DNA of 64,000 nt from NCBI RefSeq assembly GCF_954871325.1, contig NC_088776.1, forward strand, positions 32,412,508-32,476,507, given 5' to 3'. Under the pieces are notes generated by a model. That model searched no databases, had not been told where the DNA came from, and worked only from the letters and a program-made list of their open reading frames with translations. Made by a program: the position numbers and the translations under genes. This document shows positions 34,861-45,735 of this stretch, one piece after another (within the stretch, counting starts at the first letter, position 1; every line of letters begins with the position of its first letter). This DNA comes from Gordionus sp. m RMFG-2023 (lineage: Eukaryota; Nematomorpha; Gordioida; Chordodea; Parachordodidae).

Positions 34861-36157
34861 ATTTTATTGTAAAGTAAAAAAAATCGATTATAATGTTTAA
34901 TATCCTGCCTTATGAATGATCATGGTTGTATAAATAAATGAATGTTTTATAAACTATAACTATGTATGAAATTATCCCATCAATATATAGATCACAAAAA
35001 TTTTAAAATAGTTATTTTATTTTATAAAACCAGGGCAGGATTAGAAGATAAATTACGGAGTTAATCCCCCTGCTAATGTTTTTCTTAATTTATATCCCAC
35101 TTTCCAACTTTTGAGGAAGAGGACTTCCCTCATCAACAAATTTTAATAATTTTTTTAAAGTGTTGGATTTGAATTCCTGCTTCTTTATCATTGTTATAAA
35201 AATATTTTTATAAAGTCAAAAAAAGAACTATTTTTCATATTTTTTATAAGCAGGTGCAGCCTTTATTATATATCATAGAAGATAGAAAACAATAGGTTTA
35301 TTTTTCAACACTTTTATTTTCATTAATACCTTTCTATATTTTATCATCAACTAAAATAAAAATTTTGGTTTCTCGCAAATAATTTATATATATATTTTTA
35401 AAATTTTTTTAGGATACTAAGAGGTGAGTAATATTAAAACTATAGAGGCTAAGATAAGAAAATGTTGTAAATGATAACAGATTTTTATAAAATTTACTTA
35501 ATTTTAGTGATAGGGCTTTTGACCTATTTGTGATAAATGCTATATTAGATAAAGATATTATTACATTTCATACATTTTATATTGCAGATTTGGATTATAT
35601 TCTCATGATTATCATATATATGATTGACCTATAATGTGATTCTAGTGAATGCAACAAATAAAGTTGATGTGTTTTATATATGGTGATCGTCTCGTTTTTA
35701 ATGAAGCGTTAAAATTTATGTGAATAAATTTATTTATATATACATAATACATAAATCACATACATAATATAATGTTTCTTCCTACCTCAAGAATTGGGCC
35801 AACTTTTTAATCTTCATCATTACTACAAAAATAAATTGTTTTACAAGACACTCAATCAAATACTAATTTTGATCACTATTTTTTTTCATCACCTCTGCAG
35901 TCCTTATCAAATTCACAATTTTCTTGTCAGAATTTATTTCATAATCTTTTTATAATTTTTTTATAAATTACAACTAAGAAAAATATCAAGTAACTATATA
36001 TATTCCTTAAACATCTTCGAATCCCCAATCACTAAAAATAACTCACCTTTATTTTTTATCACTCAATTTTTATAAATTACATTCTTTTTTTCTATCTAAA
36101 TTCTATTTCTCAATACTTAACTAAATCACATTAAATAATTTTCTTTTTTTATGTTTA
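34861..36157. other. AT-rich spacer, nothing recognised
   Basis: About 1.3 kb of low-complexity A/T sequence between the LTR relic and the second Gypsy element. No gene or terminal repeat was recognised. Confidence 0.6.
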
Positions 36158-36162
36158 CAATA

Positions 36163-36518
36163 TATTGAACAAGGAGAAAAGTTCAATTTAGAATAATTTA
36201 AATATATTGTCTAGCAATGGTGGAATAGTTTAATTTAGAATAATTAAATATTTCGTCTTTATTTAAAAGTATTGGTATTTTTATTTATATAATTTAAAAA
36301 GAAAGAAATACAAGTTATTATCATACAAGAAAAACAAGTGATTGAAATAAAAATATATATTTGTTTATATATATATTATGTTGCCTTAAGATATATAACT
36401 GAACTTTTAAATATAAATTATTTAAGTGTATAATAGTTTAAATGACATTCTAAATATAAATTATTTTAGTAAGTAATAAAATAATAGCGTACAATGGCGC
36501 ACATGCGCACATGCAACA
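36163..36518 (-). repeat. Left (3') LTR of the young Gypsy element
   Basis: It starts tattgaacaaggag and ends gcgcacatgcaaca. It matches the right LTR almost base for base, apart from a short duplicated gcgcacat block and a few substitutions. Confidence 0.9.
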
Positions 36519-36530
36519 TGCACTCCCTCC
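36519..36530 (-). other. Polypurine tract of the young Gypsy element
   Basis: On the minus strand GGAGGGAGTGCA lies directly before the first base of the 3' LTR (TGTTGC), where plus-strand DNA priming normally starts. Confidence 0.6.
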
Positions 36531-36756
36531 AAAAAAAAATATAAAAAAATGAATATTGAAATGAAAAGTGAAAAAAACTACAATTTATAGGGAATAAACG
36601 CTCGCTTGACATGCGGGAGGTAACTCTTATAATGTTACACGCTTAATAATGTTAAAATTTAATGTTACAATAATAATATCAAAATAATACCCTATACTTA
36701 CATTAAGATTAACAAGGAATTATATAACAAATCATATATATATGGGAATAGTAGGA

Positions 36757-37150
36757 ACTACAATTGGGAAGGGGAAATTATTGTCATTATTTCCTTTTTT
36801 TTTGGAATATAATAAACAATTACAATTGGGAAGGGGAATTATTTTTATTTTTTTTGGAATATAATAAACAATTATAATTGGGAAGGGGAATTATTGTCAT
36901 TATTTCCTTTTTTTGGAATATAATAAACAATTACAATTGGGAAGGGGAATTATTGTCATTATATCCTTTTTTTGGAATATAATAAACAATTACAATTGGG
37001 AAGGGGAATTATTGTCATTATTTCTTTTTTTTTGGAATATAATAAATAATTACAATTGGGAAGGGGAAATATTGTCATTATTTCTTCTTTTTTTTTTGGA
37101 ATATAATAAACAATTACAATTGGGAAGGGGAATTATTTTCAATATTAACA
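36757..37150. repeat. Seven-copy ~55-60-bp minisatellite inside the young Gypsy element
   Basis: The unit contains attgggaaggggaattattg, tcattatttc, a T-run and ggaatataataaacaattac. It lies between the integrase end and the 3' LTR. Reading frames across it only mirror the repeat and are not genes. Confidence 0.9.
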
Positions 37151-37256
37151 ATGTAACTTATTAATCAAAATTATCACAACTAGGAAAGATATGTATGGTG
37201 CGTTAATATTTGTAACCAACAATATAAAGGTAAAAATATAATGCAATATATTCCTA

Positions 37257-38944
37257 TTAATAATTTCTAATGTGATCAATATGAACAAAGAGAAACTTAT
37301 CATCTACCTGAATTTCCCAAATGACGTTACTAATTCTCCCAATGACAATCCCCACACGCCATTCTTGATTGGAGCCCATTTTGACAAAAACAGAATTGCC
37401 AAATGTTAATTCTCTTAACTTTATTCTTTTAATTTTAGGTCGCAAATCACAGTCACTGTCCTTCAAAAAACTCCATTTCCATCTTAGTTCCCTGCCGAAT
37501 AATCTAAACGCAGATGAATTTTTGGTTGTCGAATGAGTGGTATTGCGATAATTCAATAACACCTCTTCCAATAACCTATCATCCCAACCACCTAATTTAT
37601 AAATCATATCCTTAGCTGAACGTACCGCTCTTTCAGCCTAACCATTTGAAGATGGATGGTATGCAGGAGTAAATATATGTGTTATACCCTTTTTTAATAG
37701 AAAATTTTTAAAATCATACGACCTAAAAGCTGGTCCATTATCAGAAACCAACTCTACGGGGTAACCAAATCTAGAAAAATATTATTTAATACCATGATAG
37801 TGGTCTTAGTAGTAATATCTTTAACCTTGATAATCTCAAGCCATCGAGAGTACCCATCAATTATTACTAATCCATAATAATTCTTAATGGGTCCAAAAAA
37901 ATCAATAAAAATACGATACCAGGGTTTGCTCGGATCTACCCAATGATTATTTCTAACCTTTGGTAATTTTGGAGCATTTACCATACACATATTACACCTA
38001 AAAACCATTTCCTTGATGTCTCTTTTAACTCCGGGCCACCAAAAATATCTTTCCATAATATCAATCATCCTAGACAAACCTATATGTCCCTCATGAAGAA
38101 CATTTAGAATCTCTTTTCTTAGCGATTGGGGAATAACAATCTGCTCTCCCTTAAAAATACAATCATTTTTAATAAACAATAACTTACCTAGCTCCATATA
38201 TACTTTAATCTGTGTGAAATCTCCCACTTCATTCAAAATAAATTGTTTAACTTTGATAAGTTCTAAATCTTCCACAGTCTCTCTTCTTATCATATCTAAA
38301 TTATTCAAAATTCTCTGGTCACTTAAATCATTATCAATATTAAAAAAACAAATAACATCTTCCTTTATTAACCTAGATAAACCATCAGCAATAAATTGAT
38401 CTTTACCCCTCCTGTAATTAATGTCGAAATCAAACCCGGCTAAACAAAAAGCCCATTTCTGTTGCCTTGGCGACATATTGTAAAGTTTAACCGGATCTGT
38501 TCCAAACAAATTAACTAGAGGTTTATGATCCGTAAAAATTTTAAAATTCCTCCCTACTACATAATCCCTCCATTTCTTAACAGCCACAACAACCGACAAT
38601 CCTTCTTTCTCAATAATCGAATATCTTTTCTCAGCACCCGTCCATGCTTTTGATATAAACTCAATAGGCCTTTCAAGACCATCCTCTTCAACATGAAATA
38701 AAACAGCACCCATACCTTTATTATAAGCATCAGTAGAAATAAATAAGTTTTTACTTCTGTCATAATGTGCAAGAATTGGTGCATTGCACAATCTTTCTCT
38801 AATCTCATCAAAACTAGTTTTTTCCTTAATTCCCCAATAAAATTTTTTACCCTTTTTAAGCAATTCATATAAATTAGATGCCAATTTAGAAAAACCTTCT
38901 ATGAACCTTGAATAATAATTCATCAGACACAACCACGGATGCAA
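37257..38944 (-). pseudogene. RNase H and integrase region of the young Gypsy element
   Basis: RNase H shows FISTDAYNKGMGAVLF and FTDHKPLVNLFG with DGLSRL. Integrase shows the HHCC-type zinc-binding part (HEGHIGLSRM ... CNMCM), a core with FIDFFGPIKNYYG and VIIDGYSRWLEI, and a C-terminal part with NSSAFRLFGRELRW. The region is broken. Confidence 0.9.
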
Positions 38945-39033
38945 TTCTTCCTAACTATTAGGTTCAGTCATGGTACTTATAGGATCAATCTTTTCTTTAA
39001 TTGGCTGTATACCTTTGTCACTTATCAAATAAC

Positions 39034-39831
39034 CTAAATACTTAATACTCTCTTTGCAAAATTCACTTTTTTAATATTTCCAATCAGCCCAAACTCCAAC
39101 ATTCTTTCAAACACTCTTTTTAATTTATAAAAATGGTCTAACTTATCCTTACCAAAAATTAATAAATCATCTAAATAATAAATGACCCCCTTAATATCAG
39201 CAAATGTTTCGTCCATAGTCTTCTGGAAATACGCAGTTGATACTGTAAGCCCAAAAGGTAGTTTATTAAATTGAAAAAGACCCTTGTGTGTGGAGACGGT
39301 CAAAAATTTGGAAGTTTCTTTAGATACAGGAATCTGCAGATACGCCGATAAGAAATCTATCTTTGAAAAAAACTTTCCATTACCTACTTTAGCAATTATG
39401 TCATTAATCCTTGGAAGCGGATATTCGAACCTTTCTAATTGTGGGTTTACAGTAACTCTAAATTCAGCACAAACTCTCAACGTATTATCTTTTTTTTTAA
39501 CTAACACTAATGGAGTGGCCCATTGTGAAAATCTGACAGGCTTAATTACTCCCTGCTGTCGCCATTGTTCTATAGTGTTTTCTAATTCTTCTTCTAACTC
39601 GAAGGGCACTCTCCTGGCCTTCATAAATTTTGGCTTAAAGTTATTTTTTAATAAAATGTCTATTTCCATATTCTTGACTTTTCCAATTCTATCATTAAAA
39701 ACACAGTTAAATTTCTTAATTAGTTTGTTGATGTCACAACTCTCTTCAAAATACCCTTTTTTTAGTAAATAACGATTGAATGACATAATTTTTTTTATAA
39801 AATTTATCAGTATCTTTGAAAGGATTGTCAA
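39034..39831 (-). pseudogene. Reverse transcriptase region of the young Gypsy element
   Basis: Motifs in order are VKKKDNTLRVCAEFRVTVNP, FSKIDFLSAYLQI, FNKLPFGLTVSTAYFQ and the active-site segment VIYYLDDLLIFG. This is the typical Ty3/Gypsy fingers-palm arrangement. It belongs to a broken element. Confidence 0.9.
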
Positions 39832-39973
39832 AAGTTAAAAAATTCACTCTATCTCCTATCTCATTCTTTATAATAGTGTTTACATCAACGTTGAATTTAT
39901 GTCAAATTCTTTAATCCAGTCTTGACCACATAGAGGTAGTCGCTCCTCATCCAATACATAAAAATTTAAATAT

Positions 39974-40797
39974 TTAAGTATTCAAATATTTAACCTTAAT
40001 ATTCGAGACCTGACCAACGACTGTGATAGGAGAACCCTCATAAGAGAATAATTTTTTAGAACAATTTTCCAACTCAATTTCTTCATAATTCTCCAATTTT
40101 TCAAAATCTTTAATGGGCAAGGTTGTCACCGGAGAACCCGTATCTATCAAAAAAGAAAAATTAAGATTATTAAGTTGCATATTAATCATAAAATCATTAA
40201 TAAAATTTATCTTATTCCTTGGCCTCAAATTATATGGCGTTTGTATAATTTCTTGTTTTTTGAAATTGTTGTTGTTGTTATTGTTAGCCTTGACAGTCTG
40301 CTTGTTCTCCAAGACGAATAGCCTTGCCAATCGGTTCTATCCTCTCTTCTCCAAGAATCTTTCTCTAAATATGTTTTATTATTATTAAATTCCAACGATT
40401 GAAATTTGACAACAATGTCCTCTATAATATTAATCTCTGTAGTATTTTCTTCTATCAACCTAGTTTTTAGCTTTTCATTACAACAATTCAAAATAAATTG
40501 CACTGACAAAAATTCAGGATTGAGCCCCGAACCATACCCTTTCAGTCTATCGAAATACTCTCTGGAAGATTCAAGTCTGTCCGGTTTTGTATTGAACAAC
40601 TCCAAAATACGCGTGATCTTGTTCTTTTCGACTTTCTTTTGTACTAAATCTTTCATTTGTTGATATGATAAATTATCAATGTTATCCATGATACTCACAG
40701 CCATATCTTTATCCAATGTTTCGAATAATTTATATTTTTTTGTAGCTTCATCTATAATGTTTTCCGCAAGAAATTTCAGATCCAACGTCTTCAACAA
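39974..40797 (-). pseudogene. Gag and protease regions of the young Gypsy element
   Basis: The gag part has the helical capsid-like pattern around SREYFDRLKGYGSGLNPEFL and ILNCCNEKLKTRL. The protease part has FSFLIDTGSPVTTLPIKDF with the Asp-Thr-Gly active-site triplet. It belongs to a broken element. Confidence 0.8.
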
Positions 40798-40810
40798 TTG
40801 ATCTTTACAT

Positions 40811-40828
40811 CATTCCTATCCTCCACCA
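40811..40828 (-). other. Primer-binding site of the young Gypsy element
   Basis: On the minus strand TGGTGGAGGATAGGAATG starts directly after the 5' LTR end. It would pair with a tRNA ending in CCTCCACCA; the tRNA identity is not assigned. Confidence 0.6.
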
Positions 40829-41177
40829 TATTGAACAAAGGAGAAAAGTTCAATTTAGAATAATTTAAATATATTGTCTAGCAATGGTGGAATAGTTCAA
40901 TTTAGAATAATTAAATATTTCGTCTTTATTTAAAAGTATTGGTAATTTTATTTATATAATTTAAAAATAAAGAATTACAAGTTATTATCATACAAGAAAA
41001 ACAAGTGATTGAAATAAAAATATATATTTGTTTATATATATATTATGTTGCCTTAAGATATATAACTGAACTTTTAAATATAAATTATTTAAGTATATAA
41101 TAGTTTAAATGACATTTTAAATATAAATTATTTTAGTAAGTAATAAAATAATAGCGTACAATGGCGCACATGCAACA
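40829..41177 (-). repeat. Right (5') LTR of the young Gypsy element
   Basis: 349 bp, starting tattgaacaaagg and ending gcgcacatgcaaca, nearly identical to the left LTR. It is followed by the 5-bp target duplication caata. Confidence 0.9.
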
Positions 41178-41389
41178 CAATATAATAATTTATATATTTA
41201 TTTTTTTCCTAACCTAACCTAACTTAATTAATCTTTTCTTTTTTTCATTATTATTTAAAAAAACAATCTTTATAATAACAATATAACACTCTACATGATA
41301 TTTCCTAATCTTAAACTAAATTGTCTGCTTTTTCCTAAAGCGTCTGCTCTTTTTTTCTTAACAAATACCAAATTTTAAATTTTTACAAT

Positions 41390-41925
41390 AAAAATAATTA
41401 CTTATTTTTAATAATTTATTATTTACTATTTACTTAACCAATCATTCTCTCCCTTTTCTCCCTATATATAATTACCAAATTTAGTCATAGATTTCCTTCT
41501 TAAATTATCAACCTTTTTTTTCCTTTATTTTATCCTATTCTTCTATTACCTTTATCATTATCACTTACTTCTTTCCTATATATACATTTTTATAATAACA
41601 TTTTTTTTTCACTATATATAATATTTCTTATTGCTTACTCATTAATAATATATAACATTATCAATTTAATGGATGCTAGCTTATCCACAAGAGGTACCGT
41701 AAGTCCTCTTAAATTAAACGGGCCCTGACAGAATGGTAAATTATTGTCTATTAGTGGACCCTGGCCTATCCACGAGAGGTACCATAAATCCTTTTAAAAC
41801 GGACCCTGACTGTAGGGTAAATTTACTGCCAAGTGGATGAAAATCCACTGGAGTCTCTATAGGGCGGTGGAGTGCCCACTTAATCGTGGGATGTCTCCCC
41901 AGTGTATGATACGATATGATAATGT
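41390..41925 (+). repeat. LINE-flanking direct repeat, left copy
   Basis: It includes a pyrimidine-rich part (41390-41650: cttttattacctttatcatt-like) and a GC-richer part (gtggatgctagctta ... gtcctcttaaattaaacggg ... gggatgtctccccagtgta). The GC-richer part holds an internal ~95-bp duplication. The same block returns at 44740-45178. It is probably the 5' UTR of the LINE that follows. Confidence 0.8.
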
Positions 41926-42029
41926 GATTTATATGCTTTTCTTTTTTCTAACAATTATCATATCTTAATTTTTTTTATCAATTTTTTTCTCCTAAACATG
42001 CCTTTAAATAAAAAATTAATTATATACTC

Positions 42030-44615
42030 ATATAACATTCCTGACCTCTTAAAAAAATCACTATTCTAAGAAAAACTATAAAAGAAAGAGATATTAAAAT
42101 CATAATGACACAAGAAACTTTAATTAATAATAACATTAAAAAAAATTAAGAGGTTACGCAGTCTTCAATTCAAGTTCTTCTAATTATCATAATGATGTAT
42201 CATTAATTATTAAAAATTCCATCTAAAAATTCACAACCAATTTTATTCCTATAAATGAAAGAATTGCTTGCAATACCTTAAAAACAAAGGAAAAACATTC
42301 ATCTTATTAATATTACTAAAATATCAATAATATCACAGGTTTCGCTGCTCTCAATAAAAAACGAATCTAAATGGTAAAAAGATAATTGAAACCTGCATGA
42401 AATTTAACCTCAAAATTGTAAACAGTTTTTTTTAAACAAAAAAATAATAATTACTTTATATTATAAACCCCTCATTTTACAAAAGCCAATTAGATTTTTT
42501 TCTTACTAGTATTAAAATAAATTTTTATATCCAAAACATCTCCCTAAACGATATAGACTTCTTATCAGACCATAGACTTATTGCTCTAAATCTTTTTATT
42601 AAACCCACACTATTAAGAAACCTCAATATCTCTAAATCAAAACATCCAACCCCATCACCAAAGAAAAATTACAATATCAACAACCAAAACATTCCATCTT
42701 TAGCCAATAATTATCATAACAGTCTTAAATTAATTAACAATAATAATTCATGGAACACATCCATAACTCAATTATTAACTCTGCTAACCTTCATCTAAAC
42801 ATCAGAACAATTTATCCTGACTGGATTAGTTCACATACTACAGATCTAATAAACTCTTTACCAAACAAAAAATAACGAAGGAAAAAACATCATATAAAAA
42901 TTAAACTAAATAAAATTAAAAAAATTCATCAGGAAAGACAAACGTAATTACCTCACAAATAAACTCAATCATATAACAGAATTTAAACGCACAGACTTAT
43001 ATAATGCCTTCAACTTTAAAATTTATAACCTCTTCAAATGATAAAAAAATAAATAATCTAAAAAGGTCGCCTCATAATAAAAAACCCTTAAGATCAACTA
43101 AATATCTTCATCGACCATTACAGATCTATCTTTAATAACAAAATTCCTCATTTCAAATTATTTACTTCACAAAAACTTATCACAACTCCTCCTTTTTCCC
43201 TAAATAAAAACATATTTTATTACAATTAAAAAAAACTAAAAAAACCATAAAGCCTCTTCAGATAATATACATAAGGAAATATTAAAAATATTTCCTGAAA
43301 CCATTACTGATTTATTATTTCCAACCTAAAACAATATTTGGAACACTGCTATTATACCCATTGACAGGTAAATTTCAAATCCTATATCAATACATGATTA
43401 TAGAGGCATCACTCTCACATCAAAATTCTTACTAGATTCATTTTAAACCTTATTATTAAAGACATTGAAAAAAAATACCCATAACTACCAGGCCATAATA
43501 CCATATAACTAATAACTGCTCTTAAAATTAGACTAGGGAAAACATCTATTTACAAAACAGATGCTTATATCATCTTCATTGATATTTCCAAAGCTTTTGA
43601 TTCCATTAAACACCAACATTTATAGAATATTCTTTACAAATAATATCAACACCCATCTAATAAAAATAATTATATCCATTTATGAAAATACTATCACCAA
43701 TATCAAACATAATAATTTAAAATCCCCCTATTTCAAAATAATATGCTGTGTTAAACAAGGCTGTTCTTTATCTCCACCTATTTTTAATTTATCAGCGACT
43801 TAATAAACTCTTGTAACCTTCAAAATGTTGAATGGCTCTGCTATGCAGATGACATTTGCATTATCACCGAAGACTTTAATTACATTAATAATATTCTTAC
43901 AATTATCTCTACCAATCTACATCAAATGAATCTTAAAAATAATTTTGATAAAATAAAATTTTTATCTACTTCCCTATCACACTACAATTTAATATTTAAT
44001 AATAAAAACATCTTATTCACAAAATCTCTCAACTATCTAGTCATCATTATCGATCACAAAGGCTCCACCAAACCCAATATCACACCAAAACTTGCTAAAG
44101 CTTCCAACAAATACTACTCTCTAAACAAACTATGGCACACCAATATTATCTCAAATAAATTTAAAGTTCAAATTTTCAAAATCTACATACTATCATCCCT
44201 AACTTATGGCAACGAAACTTAAGATATCACAAAATTCAATCTAAAAAATCTCAAATTTTCAATAAATCATTAAAAACCATTTAATATTAAATTTCCTTAT
44301 ATCATTTCCAATTTTAACCTCTAGAATTCATGCAATATCCTTCCACTATACAAACTACTCACATATAGGAAACTAGAAATATTATATCATTCCCTTAGAC
44401 ATTTACAACACAGCATCATTACCAAAGCCTTAAAACTTACACCATTTAACCAAAAAAATAAAGGACAATATTACACCTACTATAAATCATGGTATGGCCA
44501 TGCTATAAATATTCTAAACTATAATAATGTAGGCAAAATATTCTTAATTAATATCTCACAAAATAATTCTCACCTAAAAGCTTGGCTCATTCAAGCTATT
44601 CTCGAATATAAATAA
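42030..44615 (+). mobile_element. Decayed non-LTR retrotransposon (LINE) with endonuclease and reverse transcriptase
   Basis: The plus strand shows an apurinic-type endonuclease: IIMTQET near 42100, RGYAVFNSSSS near 42155, and SDHRLIALNL, the terminal SDHxPI motif, near 42568. Reverse transcriptase follows: DYRGITL near 43395, KQGCSLSPPIFNL near 43755, and the active site YADDICIITED near 43838. The thumb region shows NYLVIIIDHKGS ... SSLTYGNET near 44030-44222. A C-terminal LKAWLIQAILEYK ends with TAA near 44615. Many stops and frameshifts interrupt it, so it is dead. A short ttaaatttattataaa array (44640-44720) follows, as in LINEs with simple-repeat tails. Confidence 0.85.
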
Positions 44616-44739
44616 ATTTACAATTGAATTAATATTATTATAAATTAAATTTACAATATGAATTAATATTATTATAAAATTAAATTTATTATAAAATTAA
44701 ATTTATTATAAAATTAAATTTATTATAAAATAAAAAACA

Positions 44740-45178
44740 ATAAATTATTAATTATTATCATTTTATAATTTACTTAACCAACCATACTTTTCTTTCTCTC
44801 CCATATAATAACTATCCAACTTTATCAATTTTTTTTCCACCATATCAATCCTTTTTTTTCCTTACATTCTACACTTTTATTACCTTTATCATTATCTCAT
44901 ACTCCTTTTTTACACATATATCCATTATAATACATTAATATTATATATAATTTTCTCACTTCTTAACCTAATAATAAGATATATCACTATAAATTAGTGG
45001 ATGCTAGCTTAGTAATGTCAGTCCTCTTAAATTAAACGGGCACTGGTAGGGTAAATTACTGCCAAACAGTAGATGCAAATCCACTGCAATGGAGATGCTC
45101 TCTCTATAGGGCTGTTGAGTGACCACTTAAATGTGGGATGTCTCCCCAGTGTACAATACGATGCGATAATATGTTTAA
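44740..45178 (+). repeat. LINE-flanking direct repeat, right copy
   Basis: It repeats the order of the 41390-41925 block (tttattacctttatcattat, gtggatgctagctta, gtcctcttaaattaaacggg, tctctatagggc, gggatgtctccccagtgta) but lacks the inner duplication. Past about 45178 the two copies no longer agree. It is best explained as the 5' end of a second LINE copy placed head to tail and truncated. Confidence 0.8.
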
Positions 45179-45399
45179 TAATATGGTTTATTAGCGATGT
45201 AGGATTCTCCTATGAAGATCAATTACTGTAATTGGTAAAAGTGATGAATCAAACATTCTAATTAATAAGAGTGGCGAAATTAATATTTTAAGTTAAACGA
45301 ACAATGGTAATCAAGTAAAAAAAAATTTGAAGTAATGAATATAACTAAAATAAATTTTGATAAACAAAACAATTTTCAAGACTATTGAATAAATAGATG

Positions 45400-45735
45400 A
45401 TGTTTTGGAGATAAGTGGGATATTGGTGGATAAGGAAATCAAGGAAAAAAATATTATTTGCATACATGGGGATTAGTAATTTGGCAGAGATGAGGTCATT
45501 AATATATCCAAGAATTTTGAAGGAACAAAATTATGATGAAATAATAGAAATAGGTAAAGCAGTTTTTAGACCCATTACAACTCTATTTAGTTCTAGAATT
45601 AAGTTCATTCGAATAGAAAGAGGAGTTGCAAAATAGTTGCTGAGTTTTCAGGGCGGCTTAAAAAATTGGCAAAAGAGTGCAAGTTTGAATCAGACCTGGA
45701 TGAGAGATTAAGAGTGCCAAGAAAATGAAAAAGAT
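45400..45735 (+). pseudogene. Gypsy-type gag fossil
   Basis: The plus strand reads like a Ty3/Gypsy capsid region: FAYMGISNLAEMRSLIYP, YDEIIEIGKAVFRP, SRIKFIRIERG, and then KKLAKECKFESDLDERLR. Only this part remains; no LTR or pol sequence was found beside it. It is broken, with about two breaks. Confidence 0.75.

Larger units (their letters stand above)
36163..41177 (-). mobile_element. Young but broken Ty3/Gypsy LTR retrotransposon
   Basis: 5,015 bp on the minus strand with ~350-bp LTRs about 98% identical, a 5-bp target duplication caata (36158-36162, 41178-41182), a primer-binding site beginning TGGTGGAGG directly after the 5' LTR, and a purine-rich tract directly before the 3' LTR. Parts: gag (about 40.2-40.8 kb), aspartic protease (about 39.97-40.2 kb), reverse transcriptase (about 39.0-39.8 kb), RNase H and integrase (about 37.3-38.95 kb). 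It is broken, with about three to five breaks. Its LTR similarity makes it the youngest LTR element in the window. Confidence 0.93.

Noticed and set aside
36913-37164. 83-codon frame with repeated LFFWNIINNYNWEGE.
   Set aside because: A product of minisatellite translation inside the young LTR element.
41211-41225. (CCTAA)3, resembling the arthropod telomere repeat TTAGG.
   Set aside because: Only three units in A/T-rich, pyrimidine-rich DNA; not enough to claim a telomeric tract or a telomere-specific LINE.
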